NCBI GenBank assembly: GCA_017308575.1
Contig: JAFKEQ010000001.1
Span: 868,001-932,000 of the forward strand
Source of the DNA: Afipia sp.
Lineage (GTDB): Bacteria > Pseudomonadota > Alphaproteobacteria > Rhizobiales > Xanthobacteraceae
Direction: 5' to 3'
Length of the DNA stretch: 64,000 nucleotides
The position numbers were made by a program, and so were the translations under genes. The notes below the pieces were generated by a model that worked only from the letters and a program-made list of their open reading frames with translations, was not told the DNA's origin and did no database searches. Each line of letters starts with the position of its first letter. Position 1 is the stretch's first letter. Below, one piece after another: positions 16,056 through 25,576 of this stretch.

Positions 16056-17352
16056 CGGATTGCCCGCGACACTCGCGTCCTACCGGCGGCTCTCCGCTCT
16101 CGCGCAGCCGCTCGCGCGCGCCCTGATTGCGCGCCGGCTCAAGCAGGGCAAGGAAGATCCGGAGCGGATCGGCGAGCGGCGCGGCATTGCGAGCGCGCAG
16201 CGCCCGGCGGGACCACTGATCTGGATTCACGGTGCCAGCGTCGGCGAGGTTCTGGCGGTGGCGGGCCTGATCGAGCGGCTGCGCGCGATGAATATCAGGA
16301 TCCTGCTGACCTCCGGCACCGTAACCTCCGCAGCGATCGTTGCGCGGCGGTTTCCGCCGGACGTGATCCACCAATATGTGCCGTTCGATTCGCCGCGCTT
16401 CGTCTCCGCGTTTCTCGAACACTGGAAACCCGGGCTTGCGCTGTTCATCGAGTCGGACATCTGGCCCAATCTGATCCTCACCGCCAGTGAGCGGCGAGTT
16501 CCGATGGTGATCGTCAACGGCCGCATGTCGCCGCGTTCGTTTCCGCGCTGGCGGAAATTTCACGGCACCATCTCCGCGCTGCTGAACTGTTTCGATCTCT
16601 GCCTTGCGCAATCGGAGCGCGATGCCGAGCGGTTCGCCGCGCTCGGCTGTCCCAATGTCGTCACGTCGGGCAACCTGAAGCTCGATGTCGACGGCCCGCC
16701 CGCCGATGTGAAAAAGCTGGAGCGCATGAAGGAAGCGACCCAGCGCCGCCTGGTGTTTGTCGCGGCGTCCACGCATCCGGGTGAAGACGAGATCATTCTC
16801 GACGCGCATCAGCGTCTCGCGCCGCGGATTCCGCAACTGCTGACGGTCATCGTGCCGCGGCATCCCGATCGCGGGCCCGCCATCGCCCGCATGCTCAGCG
16901 CCGCGGGCATGCAGGTGGGTCTGCGCTCGCAGGATGAACTGCCGAACCGCGGCAGCGACATGTATGTCGCCGACACGATGGGCGAACTCGGACTGTTCTA
17001 CCGGATCGCGCCGGTCGTGTTCATGGGCGGCTCGCTGGTGGCGCATGGCGGGCAGAATCCGATCGAGGCCATCAAGCTTGGCGCGGCGATCCTGCACGGA
17101 CCGCATGTGTTCAACTTCGACGACATTTATGACTCGCTCGACAAGGCGGGCGGCGCGATCCGCGCCGGAACGGATGAGGAGTTCGTGCGCTCGCTCGGGC
17201 ATCTTCTGGTCAATCCGATTGCGCGCCAGCGCGCCCTCGGTGCTGCGGAAGGCGTAGTCGGCAAGCTCGGCGGCGCACTGGACAAGACGCTCGGCGCGCT
17301 GGAGCCGTATCTGCTGCAACTGCGGCTGGAAGCGGGAGAGGGCGATGCGTGA
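16048..17352 (+). CDS. waaA: 3-deoxy-D-manno-octulosonic acid transferase
   Basis: WaaA (KdtA) adds Kdo from CMP-Kdo to the lipid A precursor. The ATG at 16048 overlaps the upstream stop by eight bases. The protein (434 residues) shows the N-terminal acceptor-side motif 'WIHGASVGEVLA' with the catalytic Glu, 'ESDIWPNLIL', 'VNGRMSPRSF', and the GT-B donor-side 'PRHPDRG', 'GGSLVAHGGQNPIEA' with 'GPHVFNF'. There is no clear N-terminal membrane anchor of the E. coli type, only a short amphipathic stretch. It overlaps lpxK by eight bases. Confidence 0.94.
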   Translation: MASGLPATLASYRRLSALAQPLARALIARRLKQGKEDPERIGERRGIASAQRPAGPLIWIHGASVGEVLAVAGLIERLRAMNIRILLTSGTVTSAAIVARRFPPDVIHQYVPFDSPRFVSAFLEHWKPGLALFIESDIWPNLILTASERRVPMVIVNGRMSPRSFPRWRKFHGTISALLNCFDLCLAQSERDAERFAALGCPNVVTSGNLKLDVDGPPADVKKLERMKEATQRRLVFVAASTHPGEDEIILDAHQRLAPRIPQLLTVIVPRHPDRGPAIARMLSAAGMQVGLRSQDELPNRGSDMYVADTMGELGLFYRIAPVVFMGGSLVAHGGQNPIEAIKLGAAILHGPHVFNFDDIYDSLDKAGGAIRAGTDEEFVRSLGHLLVNPIARQRALGAAEGVVGKLGGALDKTLGALEPYLLQLRLEAGEGDA

Positions 17353-18361
17353 GCCGGCCTTCTGGTATCGGCCTCCCTCATTGCTGTTGCGATTGCTGGC
17401 GCCGCTGGGCGCGATCTATGGCGCGGTGACCGCGCGGCGCATGACACGCCCGGGTGCGTCAGCCGGACTTCCGGTGATCTGCATCGGCAATTATCATGTC
17501 GGCGGCGCGGGCAAGACGCCGACCACGCTCGCGCTCGCGAATATCCTGCGCACCATGGGCGAGCAGCCGATTGTCGTGAGCCGCGGCTATGGCGGCACGA
17601 TGCAAGGGCCGGTGCGCGTCGATCTGTCGTTGCACAAGGCTGCGGATGTTGGCGACGAGCCGCTGATGATGGCGGCATCGGTGCCGGTGATTGTGTCGCG
17701 CGATCGCGTGGCGGGCGCGGCACTGGCACGGACGCAGGGCGCGAGTGTCGTTCTGCTCGATGATGGTTTTCAGAATCCCGCACTGATGAAGGATGCCTCT
17801 CTGATCGTGATCGATGCGGTGCGCGGCGTTGGCAACGGCGGCGTGTTTCCCGCTGGGCCGCTGCGCGCGCCGCTGGCCATGCAGATGGCGCGCACCGATG
17901 CGTTGATCGTGATCGGCAAGGACGATGCGGCGGACGGTGTTGCCGATTCGATCCGGCAGCGAGGCGCGCCTGTCCTGCGCGCGCGTCTCGTTCCGGACGA
18001 TGCAGCGGTCGCCGCTTTGCGCGGCCGGCGCGTGCTGGCCTTTTCAGGCATCGGCGATCCGGCGCGTTTTGTCGCGACCTTGAAGGCTTGCGGAATTGAT
18101 GTGGCCGCGCAGCATGCCTTCGCCGATCATCATGCCTTCACGCCGGATGAGATCGTGCGGCTGGTTGCGGCCGCCGCCGCAAAATCGCTGACCCTGGTGA
18201 CGACGGAAAAAGATATGGCGCGCATCGGCAGCGATGCGCGTCTTGCGTCTCACGCGGACGGAATCCACGTGCTGCCGGTAACGTTGATGTTCGACGATGA
18301 AAATGCGCTGCGTGAATTCGTGGCGCTGCGTCTGGCGAAAGCGCGACAGGCCGTGCGCTAG
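17345..18361 (+). CDS. lpxK: Tetraacyldisaccharide 4'-kinase LpxK
   Basis: LpxK phosphorylates the 4' position of the lipid A disaccharide. The 338-residue protein begins with a membrane-associating helix, then the P-loop 'GNYHVGGAGKTPTT', 'VVSRGYGG', 'DEPLMMA' and 'VLLDDGFQNP' (Asp-Asp of the DDGFQ motif), all canonical. It is the last gene of the pmbA-to-lpxK run and converges on a DUF2093 gene two bases after its stop. Confidence 0.95.
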   Translation: MREPAFWYRPPSLLLRLLAPLGAIYGAVTARRMTRPGASAGLPVICIGNYHVGGAGKTPTTLALANILRTMGEQPIVVSRGYGGTMQGPVRVDLSLHKAADVGDEPLMMAASVPVIVSRDRVAGAALARTQGASVVLLDDGFQNPALMKDASLIVIDAVRGVGNGGVFPAGPLRAPLAMQMARTDALIVIGKDDAADGVADSIRQRGAPVLRARLVPDDAAVAALRGRRVLAFSGIGDPARFVATLKACGIDVAAQHAFADHHAFTPDEIVRLVAAAAAKSLTLVTTEKDMARIGSDARLASHADGIHVLPVTLMFDDENALREFVALRLAKARQAVR

Positions 18362-18363
18362 CC

Positions 18364-18636
18364 TCAGGCCTTCTTCAACTGCGCGGGATAGTGCCGGGCC
18401 AGCACGGCCTCCGGCGTCGCGTAGGCTTCCTGCCGGTCCACGCTCCAGTATTTCAATTCATCGAGCGGAATGTGTTCGCCGGTGACGGCGCACAGGACGT
18501 AGGAGCCGGGCGCGACCAGACGGAAATCGCCATCCAGGTATTCGACTTTCGCTTCGCCCTGGCCGGACGGTCCGAATTTATTCAGCACGATAAGAGTCCC
18601 TGTGAAGTCCGGCGGAATGTCGCCCGGAAAGATCAT
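18364..18636 (-). CDS. DUF2093 domain-containing protein
   Basis: A 90-residue protein with 'GEAKVEYLDGDFRLVAPGSYVLCAVTG' and 'IPLDELKYWSVDRQEAYA', the DUF2093 pattern. Its start at 18636 gives a slightly longer N-terminus than I expect for the family; a start within 'LNKFG' would need a non-ATG codon. Function unknown. It is convergent with lpxK and upstream of, but not overlapping, xseA on the same strand. Confidence 0.83.
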   Translation of the reverse strand: MIFPGDIPPDFTGTLIVLNKFGPSGQGEAKVEYLDGDFRLVAPGSYVLCAVTGEHIPLDELKYWSVDRQEAYATPEAVLARHYPAQLKKA

Positions 18637-18706
18637 TGAATATAGGCATCATCATGAAAAGGGAAAGCCGCTTTTCGCGGCCTGAAATGCGGCGTTTCAG
18701 AGCGAA

Positions 18707-20164
18707 CTAGAACAGATCGCCCTGAGCTTTCCTGACACCGAAATCGGTGGTGCGTTTAGAGGCCGGTTTCGCGGCCGGTTTCGGCGCATCGGCAGGCGGC
18801 GCATCGCCGTCTGTGGTCGCGGCGATGCGGCCGTCCGCGAACTCGATGCTCAGGCGCTGGCCCGCGCCGACACTCGCTGCGGCATGCAGCGGCTGGCCCT
18901 CCGCGTCCCGCACCAGCGCGAAGCCGCGCTCCAGCACGCCTTTATAAGAGAGCGCGTTGAGAAGCTGCGCGACATAACGCAGCCGCGTCTCACGCTGCTG
19001 GATATGCAGGCGAGCGCAGCGCTGCGCGCCCGCCGTCAGCCGTTCGATCTTCTCTTTGCCGCGCTCGATCTGCGTGCGCAGCGTGGTGACGGTGAGGCGT
19101 CCGCCGATCGCGGACAGGCGGCGCTCATAGGCATGGGCATTGCTGCGCAGCGCGCGCGGCAACTGAGCGCTCGCGCGGTCGAGGCGCTGGCGCGGAATGT
19201 CGAGCAGGGCGTCGGCGCGCGGCAAGGCGCGGGCTGCGCCGCGCAGTTCGCTGCGGCGGTGGTCCTGTCCGCGCTGCCAGCAGGCAAGGCTGCGCCGCGA
19301 CAGCGACGCCACCTCGACGAACAGTTCGGCGCGCACCGGCACGGCCATTTCGGCTGCGGCGGTTGGCGTCGGCGCACGCTTGTCAGCGGCGAAGTCGATC
19401 AGCGTCACGTCGGTCTCGTGGCCCACCGCCGAGATCAGCGGGATCATGCTGTCGGCGGCGGCGCGCACCACGATTTCCTCGTTGAACGACCAGAGGTCTT
19501 CCAGCGAGCCGCCGCCGCGCGCGACGATCAACAGATCGGGCCGCGGAATTTTGCCGCCTTCTTCCAGCGCGTTAAAGCCGCGAATGGCGGCGGCGATCTG
19601 TTCGGCGGAGCCTTCGCCCTGCACGCGCACTGGCCAGACGAGAACATGGCGCGGGAATCTGTCCTCAAGCCGATGCAGAATGTCGCGGATCACCGCGCCG
19701 GTCGGCGAGGTGACGACGCCGATGACCTCGGGCAGCCACGGCAGAAGCTGCTTGCGCGCCTCGTCGAACAGGCCCTCGGCGGCGAGCTTCCGCTTGCGCT
19801 CTTCCATCAGCGCCATCAGCGCGCCGACCCCGGCGGGCTCGATGGCCTCGATCACGATCTGGTATTTCGACGAGCCGGGATAGGTGGTGAGCTTCCCGGT
19901 GGCGATGACTTCAAGGCCTTCCTGCGGCTTGAAGCGCATGCGCCCATGCACGCCCTTCCAGATCACGGCCTCGATCTTGGCGCTGTCGTCCTTCAGCGCG
20001 AAATAGCAGTGGCCGGAGGAATGCGGCCCGCGAAAGCCGGAGATTTCGCCACGCACCCGCACATGGCCATAGGTATCCTCCACCGTCCGCTTCAGTGCCA
20101 AGGACAGTTCCGAAACGGTGAATTCCGGTGAATTGGACAGGATTTCAGCGGGCGCAGCAGGCAT
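18707..20164 (-). CDS. xseA: Exodeoxyribonuclease VII large subunit
   Basis: XseA is the catalytic subunit of the single-strand exonuclease VII. It has the N-terminal OB-fold ('[29 protein letters not shown]', '[11 protein letters not shown]'), the catalytic domain ('[18 protein letters not shown]', '[17 protein letters not shown]', '[29 protein letters not shown]') and a long coiled-coil region, then a C-terminal Ala/Pro/Lys tail. 485 residues. It is divergent from purD with about 80 bases between. The small subunit xseB is not in the window. Confidence 0.95.
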   Translation of the reverse strand: MPAAPAEILSNSPEFTVSELSLALKRTVEDTYGHVRVRGEISGFRGPHSSGHCYFALKDDSAKIEAVIWKGVHGRMRFKPQEGLEVIATGKLTTYPGSSKYQIVIEAIEPAGVGALMALMEERKRKLAAEGLFDEARKQLLPWLPEVIGVVTSPTGAVIRDILHRLEDRFPRHVLVWPVRVQGEGSAEQIAAAIRGFNALEEGGKIPRPDLLIVARGGGSLEDLWSFNEEIVVRAAADSMIPLISAVGHETDVTLIDFAADKRAPTPTAAAEMAVPVRAELFVEVASLSRRSLACWQRGQDHRRSELRGAARALPRADALLDIPRQRLDRASAQLPRALRSNAHAYERRLSAIGGRLTVTTLRTQIERGKEKIERLTAGAQRCARLHIQQRETRLRYVAQLLNALSYKGVLERGFALVRDAEGQPLHAAASVGAGQRLSIEFADGRIAATTDGDAPPADAPKPAAKPASKRTTDFGVRKAQGDLF

Positions 20165-20245
20165 GTTCAGTCGAATCGGTTGCGGCTGTGAAGTGTCATG
20201 ATAAACCCTTCTATCATTCCAGAAACCGCGGTTCGACCCTTATCC

Positions 20246-21514
20246 ATGAATATCCTTCTGATCGGTTCCGGCGGGCGCGAACACGCGCTGGCGTGGAAAA
20301 TCGCGGCGTCGCCGCTATTGACCAAATTGTGGTGCGCGCCGGGCAATGCCGGCATCGCGCAGGACGCCGAATGCATCGCGCTCGATGTGGCGAACCATGC
20401 CGCGGTGATCGACTTCTGCAAAAGCAACAAGGTCGATTTGGTGGTGGTCGGCCCCGAAGCGCCGCTGGCGGCGGGCATCGTCGACGATCTGGCGGTTGCC
20501 GGCATCAAGGCGTTCGGGCCGAGCATGGCGGCGTCGCAGCTCGAAAGCTCCAAGGGCTTCACCAAGGACATCTGCAAGGCGAACAATATCCCGACCGCGG
20601 CCTATGAGCGTTTCCGCGATGCGGAAGCTGCGAAAGCTTATGTGCGCAAGCAAGGCGCGCCGATCGTGGTGAAGGCCGACGGCCTTGCCGCCGGCAAGGG
20701 CGTCGTGGTGGCGATGACACTCGCGGAAGCGGAAGCCGCGATCGATGCGCTGTTCGCGACGGCGGGCGCGGAAGCGGTGGTGGAAGAATTCATGGAGGGC
20801 GAGGAGGCTTCGTTCTTCGTGCTATGCGACGGCGAGAGCGCGCTGCCGCTCGCGGCCGCGCAGGATCACAAGCGCGCCTTCGACGGCGACAAGGGGCCGA
20901 ATACCGGGGGCATGGGCGCCTATTCTCCAGCACCCGTCTTCACCGACGCGATCCGCGAGCGCACGATGAGCGAGATCATCCTGCCGACGCTGCGCGCCAT
21001 GAAGGCGAAAGGCATGCCCTATAAAGGCGTGCTGTTCGCGGGCCTCATGATCACCAAGGATGGTCCAAAGCTGATCGAGTACAACGCGCGTTTCGGCGAT
21101 CCGGAAACCCAGGTGCTGATGATCCGCCTGATGTCGGACATTGTTCCGGCGCTGCTGGCCTCGGCGGACGGTGAGTTGAAGCATTTCGACCTGCGCTGGC
21201 ACCCGGAGCCCGCGCTCACGGTGGTGATGGCGGCGAAGGGCTATCCCGGCGATTACCAGAAGGGCACGCGCATCGGCGGCCTTGATGAGGCCGCGAAGGT
21301 CGACGGCGTCGAAATCTTCCATGCGGGCACGAAAGCCGATGGCGACACCATCCTCGCCAATGGCGGGCGCGTGCTCAACGTCACAGCGACTGCAAAGACC
21401 GTGAGCGAAGCCCAGCGCCGCGCCTATGAAGCGATCGACCGCATCGACTGGCCGGAAGGTTTCTGCCGCCGAGATATCGGCTGGCAGGCGGTGAAGCGGG
21501 AGCAAGCCTCGTAA
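20246..21514 (+). CDS. purD: Phosphoribosylamine--glycine ligase
   Basis: PurD makes glycinamide ribonucleotide in purine synthesis. '[20 protein letters not shown]' is the classic N-terminus, so I start at the ATG at 20246 (422 residues) rather than the in-frame ATG at 20198. ATP-grasp features follow: '[18 protein letters not shown]', '[10 protein letters not shown]', '[10 protein letters not shown]' and '[12 protein letters not shown]'. The downstream dehalogenase-like gene starts 10 bases after the stop and is likely co-transcribed. Confidence 0.96.
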   Translation: MNILLIGSGGREHALAWKIAASPLLTKLWCAPGNAGIAQDAECIALDVANHAAVIDFCKSNKVDLVVVGPEAPLAAGIVDDLAVAGIKAFGPSMAASQLESSKGFTKDICKANNIPTAAYERFRDAEAAKAYVRKQGAPIVVKADGLAAGKGVVVAMTLAEAEAAIDALFATAGAEAVVEEFMEGEEASFFVLCDGESALPLAAAQDHKRAFDGDKGPNTGGMGAYSPAPVFTDAIRERTMSEIILPTLRAMKAKGMPYKGVLFAGLMITKDGPKLIEYNARFGDPETQVLMIRLMSDIVPALLASADGELKHFDLRWHPEPALTVVMAAKGYPGDYQKGTRIGGLDEAAKVDGVEIFHAGTKADGDTILANGGRVLNVTATAKTVSEAQRRAYEAIDRIDWPEGFCRRDIGWQAVKREQAS

Positions 21515-21524
21515 GGAGCGCGCC

Positions 21525-22433
21525 ATGTCCGACCTCGCCGATCTCTTTCCCGGCTTCGCATCCGAATGGATCAGCACAAGCCGCGGCCGCATTTTCGCGC
21601 GGGTCGGCGGCAAGGGGCCGCCACTGCTTCTGCTGCACGGTTATCCGCAGACCCATGTGATGTGGCACAAGGTGGCCCCGGCGCTTGCGGACAGGTTCAC
21701 CCTCGTGATCCCGGATCTGCCCGGCTACGGCTGGTCGGACGTGCCCAAGACCGACGCGGACCACACACCGTTCACCAAGCGCGCCATGGCGCAGGCCATG
21801 ATCGAGGTGATGGAAAAGCTCGGCCACGTGCAGTTCGCGCTGGCGGGCCATGACCGCGGCGGGCGTGTCGCCTATCGTCTCGCGCTCGATCATCCGGGAC
21901 GGCTGTCGCGGCTGGCGGTGCTCGATATCCTGCCGACCTACGACTACTGGCAGAAGATGGACCGCGTCTTTGCGCTCCGCGTTTATCACTGGGCGTTCCT
22001 GGCGCAGCCGTCTCCGCTGCCGGAAAACCTGATCGCATCGAATCCGGACGATTATTTCGGCCGCACATTCAAGAGCTGGGCGCGCAAGGACGCGCCCAAT
22101 CCGTTCGATCCGCGCGCCGTGGAGCACTATCTCACCGCGTTCCGCGATCCGCTGCGCATCCATGCCGCCTGCGAGGATTATCGCGCGGGTGCGTATGCCG
22201 ATTTCGAACACGACAAGGCTGATCTTGAAGCGGGTAAAAAGATCACCGTGCCATTGCTGGCGCTGTGGGGCGGGGCGGGCATTGCCGCATCCGCCACCGG
22301 TCCGCTCGAAGGCTGGCGGCGCTGGGCAAGCGACGTGCGCGGACAGCCTGTCGAGTCGGGTCATTTCCTGCCGGAGGAAAATCCGGTGCAGACGGCCGAT
22401 GCATTGTTGAAGTTCTTTTTGGAGCAAAATTGA
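21525..22433 (+). CDS. Alpha/beta hydrolase, predicted fluoroacetate (haloacetate) dehalogenase
   Basis: Fluoroacetate dehalogenase hydrolyses the C-F bond of fluoroacetate to glycolate. The 302-residue protein resembles the well-studied Rhodopseudomonas palustris enzyme RPA1163 over its whole length as I recall that sequence, and the known functional residues fall at the same numbers: nucleophile Asp110 (in GHDRGGR), carboxylate-binding Arg111 and Arg114, Asp134, fluoride pocket His155, Trp156 and Tyr219, and His280 (ESGHFLPEE). The nucleophile is Asp rather than Ser, which separates it from esterases. It follows purD by 10 bases and its stop overlaps the start of the GNAT gene. Confidence 0.88.
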   Translation: MSDLADLFPGFASEWISTSRGRIFARVGGKGPPLLLLHGYPQTHVMWHKVAPALADRFTLVIPDLPGYGWSDVPKTDADHTPFTKRAMAQAMIEVMEKLGHVQFALAGHDRGGRVAYRLALDHPGRLSRLAVLDILPTYDYWQKMDRVFALRVYHWAFLAQPSPLPENLIASNPDDYFGRTFKSWARKDAPNPFDPRAVEHYLTAFRDPLRIHAACEDYRAGAYADFEHDKADLEAGKKITVPLLALWGGAGIAASATGPLEGWRRWASDVRGQPVESGHFLPEENPVQTADALLKFFLEQN

Positions 22434-22882
22434 TGGCGTTACGTGAGGCGCGGCGCGAGGATATTCGCCGGATGGTCGAGATGCTGGCCGACGACGAGGT
22501 GGCGCGCGGCCGCGAGGATTTCTCCGGCGACATGGCGGCTTATGAAGCCGCGTTCGACGCGATCGCGGCCGATGCCAACAACATGCTTTATGTCTGGGAT
22601 CATCAGGGCGCGGTGATGGGCTGCCTGCAGCTCACCTTCATTCCCGGCATGTCCTATGGTGGCAGCTGGATCGCGAAGGTGGAAGGCGTGCGGGTGGACC
22701 GCTCGCTGCGCGGCCTCGGCATCGGCGAGCAGATGCTGGACGCGATGATCGAAAAATCCCGCGCGCGGGGCTGCAAGCAGTTGCAACTCACCACCGACAA
22801 GCGCCGGGTCGATGCGCAGCGCTTTTATGTCCGGCTCGGCTTCGAGGCCTCGCACGAGGGCATGAAAATCAATCTGTTTTAA
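22433..22882 (+). CDS. GNAT family N-acetyltransferase
   Basis: A 149-residue GNAT enzyme with the acetyl-CoA pyrophosphate loop 'RSLRGLGIGEQMLDAMI' and C-terminal 'QRFYVRLGFEASHEGMKINLF'. The ATG at 22433 overlaps the dehalogenase stop (TGATG), so it is probably translationally coupled. The substrate is unknown; some members of this subgroup take amino acids or small amines. The 3' end overlaps the convergent tadA gene by four bases. Confidence 0.87.
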   Translation: MALREARREDIRRMVEMLADDEVARGREDFSGDMAAYEAAFDAIAADANNMLYVWDHQGAVMGCLQLTFIPGMSYGGSWIAKVEGVRVDRSLRGLGIGEQMLDAMIEKSRARGCKQLQLTTDKRRVDAQRFYVRLGFEASHEGMKINLF

Positions 22883-23325
22883 CGCCGTGCCCTGAAGAAA
22901 CCCGTCAGCAGCGCGGCCGCCTCGGTTTCTCCGACCGAGGGATAAATCTCCGGCACATGGTGGCAGGTGGGCGAGGCAAAGAAGCGCACGCCCGAGTCCA
23001 CCGCGCCGCCCTTGGGATCAGCCGCGCCGTAATAGAGCCGGCGGACCCGCGCGAAGGAGATCGCCGCGGCGCACATGGTGCAGGGCTCCAGCGTCACGTA
23101 GAGATCGCAGCCGGTCAGGCGCTCGCTCCCGATCCGCTTTGCTGCCTCGCGGATCGCCAGAATCTCGGCATGGGCGGTGGGGTCGCGGTCGGTCAGGGTG
23201 CGGTTGCCGGCCTGCGCGATCACCTCGCCGTCCCGCACGATCACGCAGCCGATCGGGACTTCACCCGCCTTTTCGGCGGTTTGGGCCGCTTTCAGCGCCA
23301 AATCCATGAAAGATCGTGCTGTCAT
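22879..23325 (-). CDS. tadA: tRNA-specific adenosine deaminase
   Basis: TadA converts A34 to inosine in tRNA-Arg(ACG). The zinc-binding and catalytic motifs are clear: 'PTAHAEILAI' (His ligand and catalytic Glu) and 'EPCTMCAAAI' (two Cys ligands). 148 residues, usual length. It is convergent with the GNAT gene (4-base overlap) and divergent from the pseudouridine synthase. Confidence 0.95.
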   Translation of the reverse strand: MTARSFMDLALKAAQTAEKAGEVPIGCVIVRDGEVIAQAGNRTLTDRDPTAHAEILAIREAAKRIGSERLTGCDLYVTLEPCTMCAAAISFARVRRLYYGAADPKGGAVDSGVRFFASPTCHHVPEIYPSVGETEAAALLTGFFRARR

Positions 23326-23494
23326 GCCTCGTTTCCGGCCATAAACTCTGTTAGGAGAACGGCTTCAGCAAAGGTGAGAGCCGGTTTTGCGCAGGACTAC
23401 GCCCTGATCTACAAGGGCGCAGTGGTCCGTTGCCAGTCCGATTTCCCGTTCCGTGACAGCCCGGCGTTTCGCCCAAAATTTCGAGAGATCATTC

Positions 23495-25576
23495 ATGCCC
23501 CGCGACAACGACAAAAACAACGGCCGTCCGCCGCGCCGTGATGGCGCCGCTGGCCGTGGACGGCCCGGTGGCGGCGGGCGCGGGCGCGACGATCGCCCGG
23601 CGGGTTCGGCCGGACCGCGCGGCGAGCGCAAGTTCGGGGACAAAAAAATCGGCGATAAGAAGTTTGGCGACAAGCGTCCGTCAGGCCCCCGTGGCGAAGG
23701 CTTCCGCAAGGACGGCCCGCCCTCGCGCGGCCCGCGTTCGCGTGACGGCGATGCGCCGCGCCCGCGCTTCAATCGCGACGACCGCCCGCAGCGCGAGGAT
23801 CGCGCCGCGCGAGGCCCGCGCAAGGAGTTCGGTGCGCGCAGCGAAGGGCGTTCCTTCAAGCCGCGCGAAGATCGCGGTGAGGGCCGCGCGTTCAAGCCAC
23901 GGGGCGAGCGCAGTGAAGGCCGCCCGTTCAAGCCGCGCGAGGAGCGCGGTGAGGGCCGTTCGTTCAAGCCGCGCGATCGCAGTGATGCGCGTCCGGCCCG
24001 GAGCGGAGGCCCGGCGCGCTTTGGCCGCGATGACCGGCCGCAACGCGAAGACCGTCCGCGGTTTAACCGTGATGATCGCCCGTCGCGCGGCGCGCCGGAT
24101 CGCGGTCCGCGCAAGAATTTCGGCCGGGACCGCAGCGACGACAAGCCGTGGGAGAAGCGCGCGCCAAATTCCTCGCGTGGACCACGTGACGACGACCGGC
24201 GCGACAGCCGCCCGCCGCGCGATGGCGCAAAGCGCTTCGACAAGCCGCGTTTCGACAGGCCCCGCGAGGATCGCGGCGACAGCGAGCGTTCGCGTTTTTC
24301 GCGTCCACGCCAGGACCGCCCCGAGGGTGCCGACCGTGGTCCGCGCAAGTTCGACCGTCCGCGCGAGGATCGTCCGAAATTCGACCGTCCGCGTGAAGCG
24401 CGCAGCCGCGATGCAAGCCGGGTTGACTGGCACGAGCATCCGCGCAGCGAAACGCGCTGGGACGACCGTCCGCGCCGCGACAATGAGGACGACAGCAAGG
24501 TCTTCGCCAAGCGGCCTGCTTTTGGTGGCCGCGGGGCCTATCGCGAGCGTAAGCCCGATCTTGAAAAGCGCGCGCCGCGCGAGGCGCCCGCGAAAAAGAA
24601 GAGCGGCGAACGCATCGCCAAGCTCGTCGCGCGCGCCGGGCTCTGCTCGCGCCGCGATGCCGAGGATTGGATCACGCAGGGGCGTGTCGCCGTCAACGGT
24701 CGGGTGATCAACTCCCCCGCGCTCGACGTGACCGAGAACGATGTCGTCACCATCGACGGCAAGCCGTTGCCGGAGCGCGAACGCACGCGGTTGTTCCTCT
24801 ATCACAAGCCGCGCGGCCTGATGACCACCCACGACGATCCCGAGGGCCGTCCGACCGTGTTCGACAATCTGCCGGAAGGGCTGCCGCGCCTGATCAGCAT
24901 CGGGCGGCTCGATTTTAACACTGAGGGCTTGCTGCTGCTGACCAACGATGGCGGTCTGTCGCGCGCGCTCGAACATCCCGACACCGGCTGGCTGCGGCGC
25001 TATCGCGTTCGCGCCCATGGCGAGGTGACGCAGGCGCAGCTCGATGAACTGAAGAACGGCGTCGAGGTCGACGGCGTCAAGTACGGCTCCATCGACGCCA
25101 CGCTGGAGCGCGACAAGGCGGCCAACGTCTGGATCGTGTTCGCGATCCGCGAGGGCAAGAACCGCGAGGTGCGCAACGTGATGGCGCATCTCGGCCTCGA
25201 GGTGAATCGCCTGATCCGCATTTCCTATGGTCCGTTCCAGTTGGGCGAGATCGAGGAAGGCCAGGTCGAGGAGATCAAGTCGCGGGTGCTGCGCGAGCAG
25301 CTTGGCGAGAAGATCGTAGCGCTGTCCGGCGCGCAGTTCGACAAGCCGGTGAAGACGGCGGCTGAGGACGATGGCGCTGCGCCGCGCGCCAAAAAACCTG
25401 CGGCGTCGAAGCGCGAGGTGATCGCCGACCGCAAGGGCCGCCGCGTGCTGGTCCAGCGCACCGGTAGCGAGGAAGCGCGCGCGCGCAACGAGGACGCCGC
25501 CAGCGGCTACGGTCCGCCGCGCCGCCCGACCCGCGGCTACAAGGGCAAGCGCGACCTGACGCCGAAGGACGATTGA
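23495..25576 (+). CDS. RsuA/RluB-type pseudouridine synthase with a very long Arg/Asp-rich disordered N-terminus
   Basis: The catalytic part (about residues 372-620) has an S4 RNA-binding domain ('RIAKLVARAGLCSRRDAEDWITQGRVAVNG') and a pseudouridine synthase domain with 'LFLYHKPRGLMTTH', 'SIGRLDFNTEGLLLLTNDG' (catalytic Asp) and 'REGKNREVRNVMAHLGLEVNRLIRISYGPF', as in RluB/RluE/RsuA. The first 370 residues are low-complexity, rich in Arg, Asp, Gly and Pro, with recurring 'FKPRxxRxEGR' and 'RxDDRPxRED' units. A Lys/Arg-rich tail follows the catalytic domain. The ATG at 23495 (693 residues) starts at 'MPRDNDKNN'. rsmD follows directly (TGATG overlap). Confidence 0.9.
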   Translation: MPRDNDKNNGRPPRRDGAAGRGRPGGGGRGRDDRPAGSAGPRGERKFGDKKIGDKKFGDKRPSGPRGEGFRKDGPPSRGPRSRDGDAPRPRFNRDDRPQREDRAARGPRKEFGARSEGRSFKPREDRGEGRAFKPRGERSEGRPFKPREERGEGRSFKPRDRSDARPARSGGPARFGRDDRPQREDRPRFNRDDRPSRGAPDRGPRKNFGRDRSDDKPWEKRAPNSSRGPRDDDRRDSRPPRDGAKRFDKPRFDRPREDRGDSERSRFSRPRQDRPEGADRGPRKFDRPREDRPKFDRPREARSRDASRVDWHEHPRSETRWDDRPRRDNEDDSKVFAKRPAFGGRGAYRERKPDLEKRAPREAPAKKKSGERIAKLVARAGLCSRRDAEDWITQGRVAVNGRVINSPALDVTENDVVTIDGKPLPERERTRLFLYHKPRGLMTTHDDPEGRPTVFDNLPEGLPRLISIGRLDFNTEGLLLLTNDGGLSRALEHPDTGWLRRYRVRAHGEVTQAQLDELKNGVEVDGVKYGSIDATLERDKAANVWIVFAIREGKNREVRNVMAHLGLEVNRLIRISYGPFQLGEIEEGQVEEIKSRVLREQLGEKIVALSGAQFDKPVKTAAEDDGAAPRAKKPAASKREVIADRKGRRVLVQRTGSEEARARNEDAASGYGPPRRPTRGYKGKRDLTPKDD

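Noticed and set aside
23800..24480. Periodic repeats that could look like a CRISPR or minisatellite array
   Set aside because: They are coding repeats (FKPR/RDDRP units) in one reading frame, variable in length, with no spacers and no cas genes nearby.
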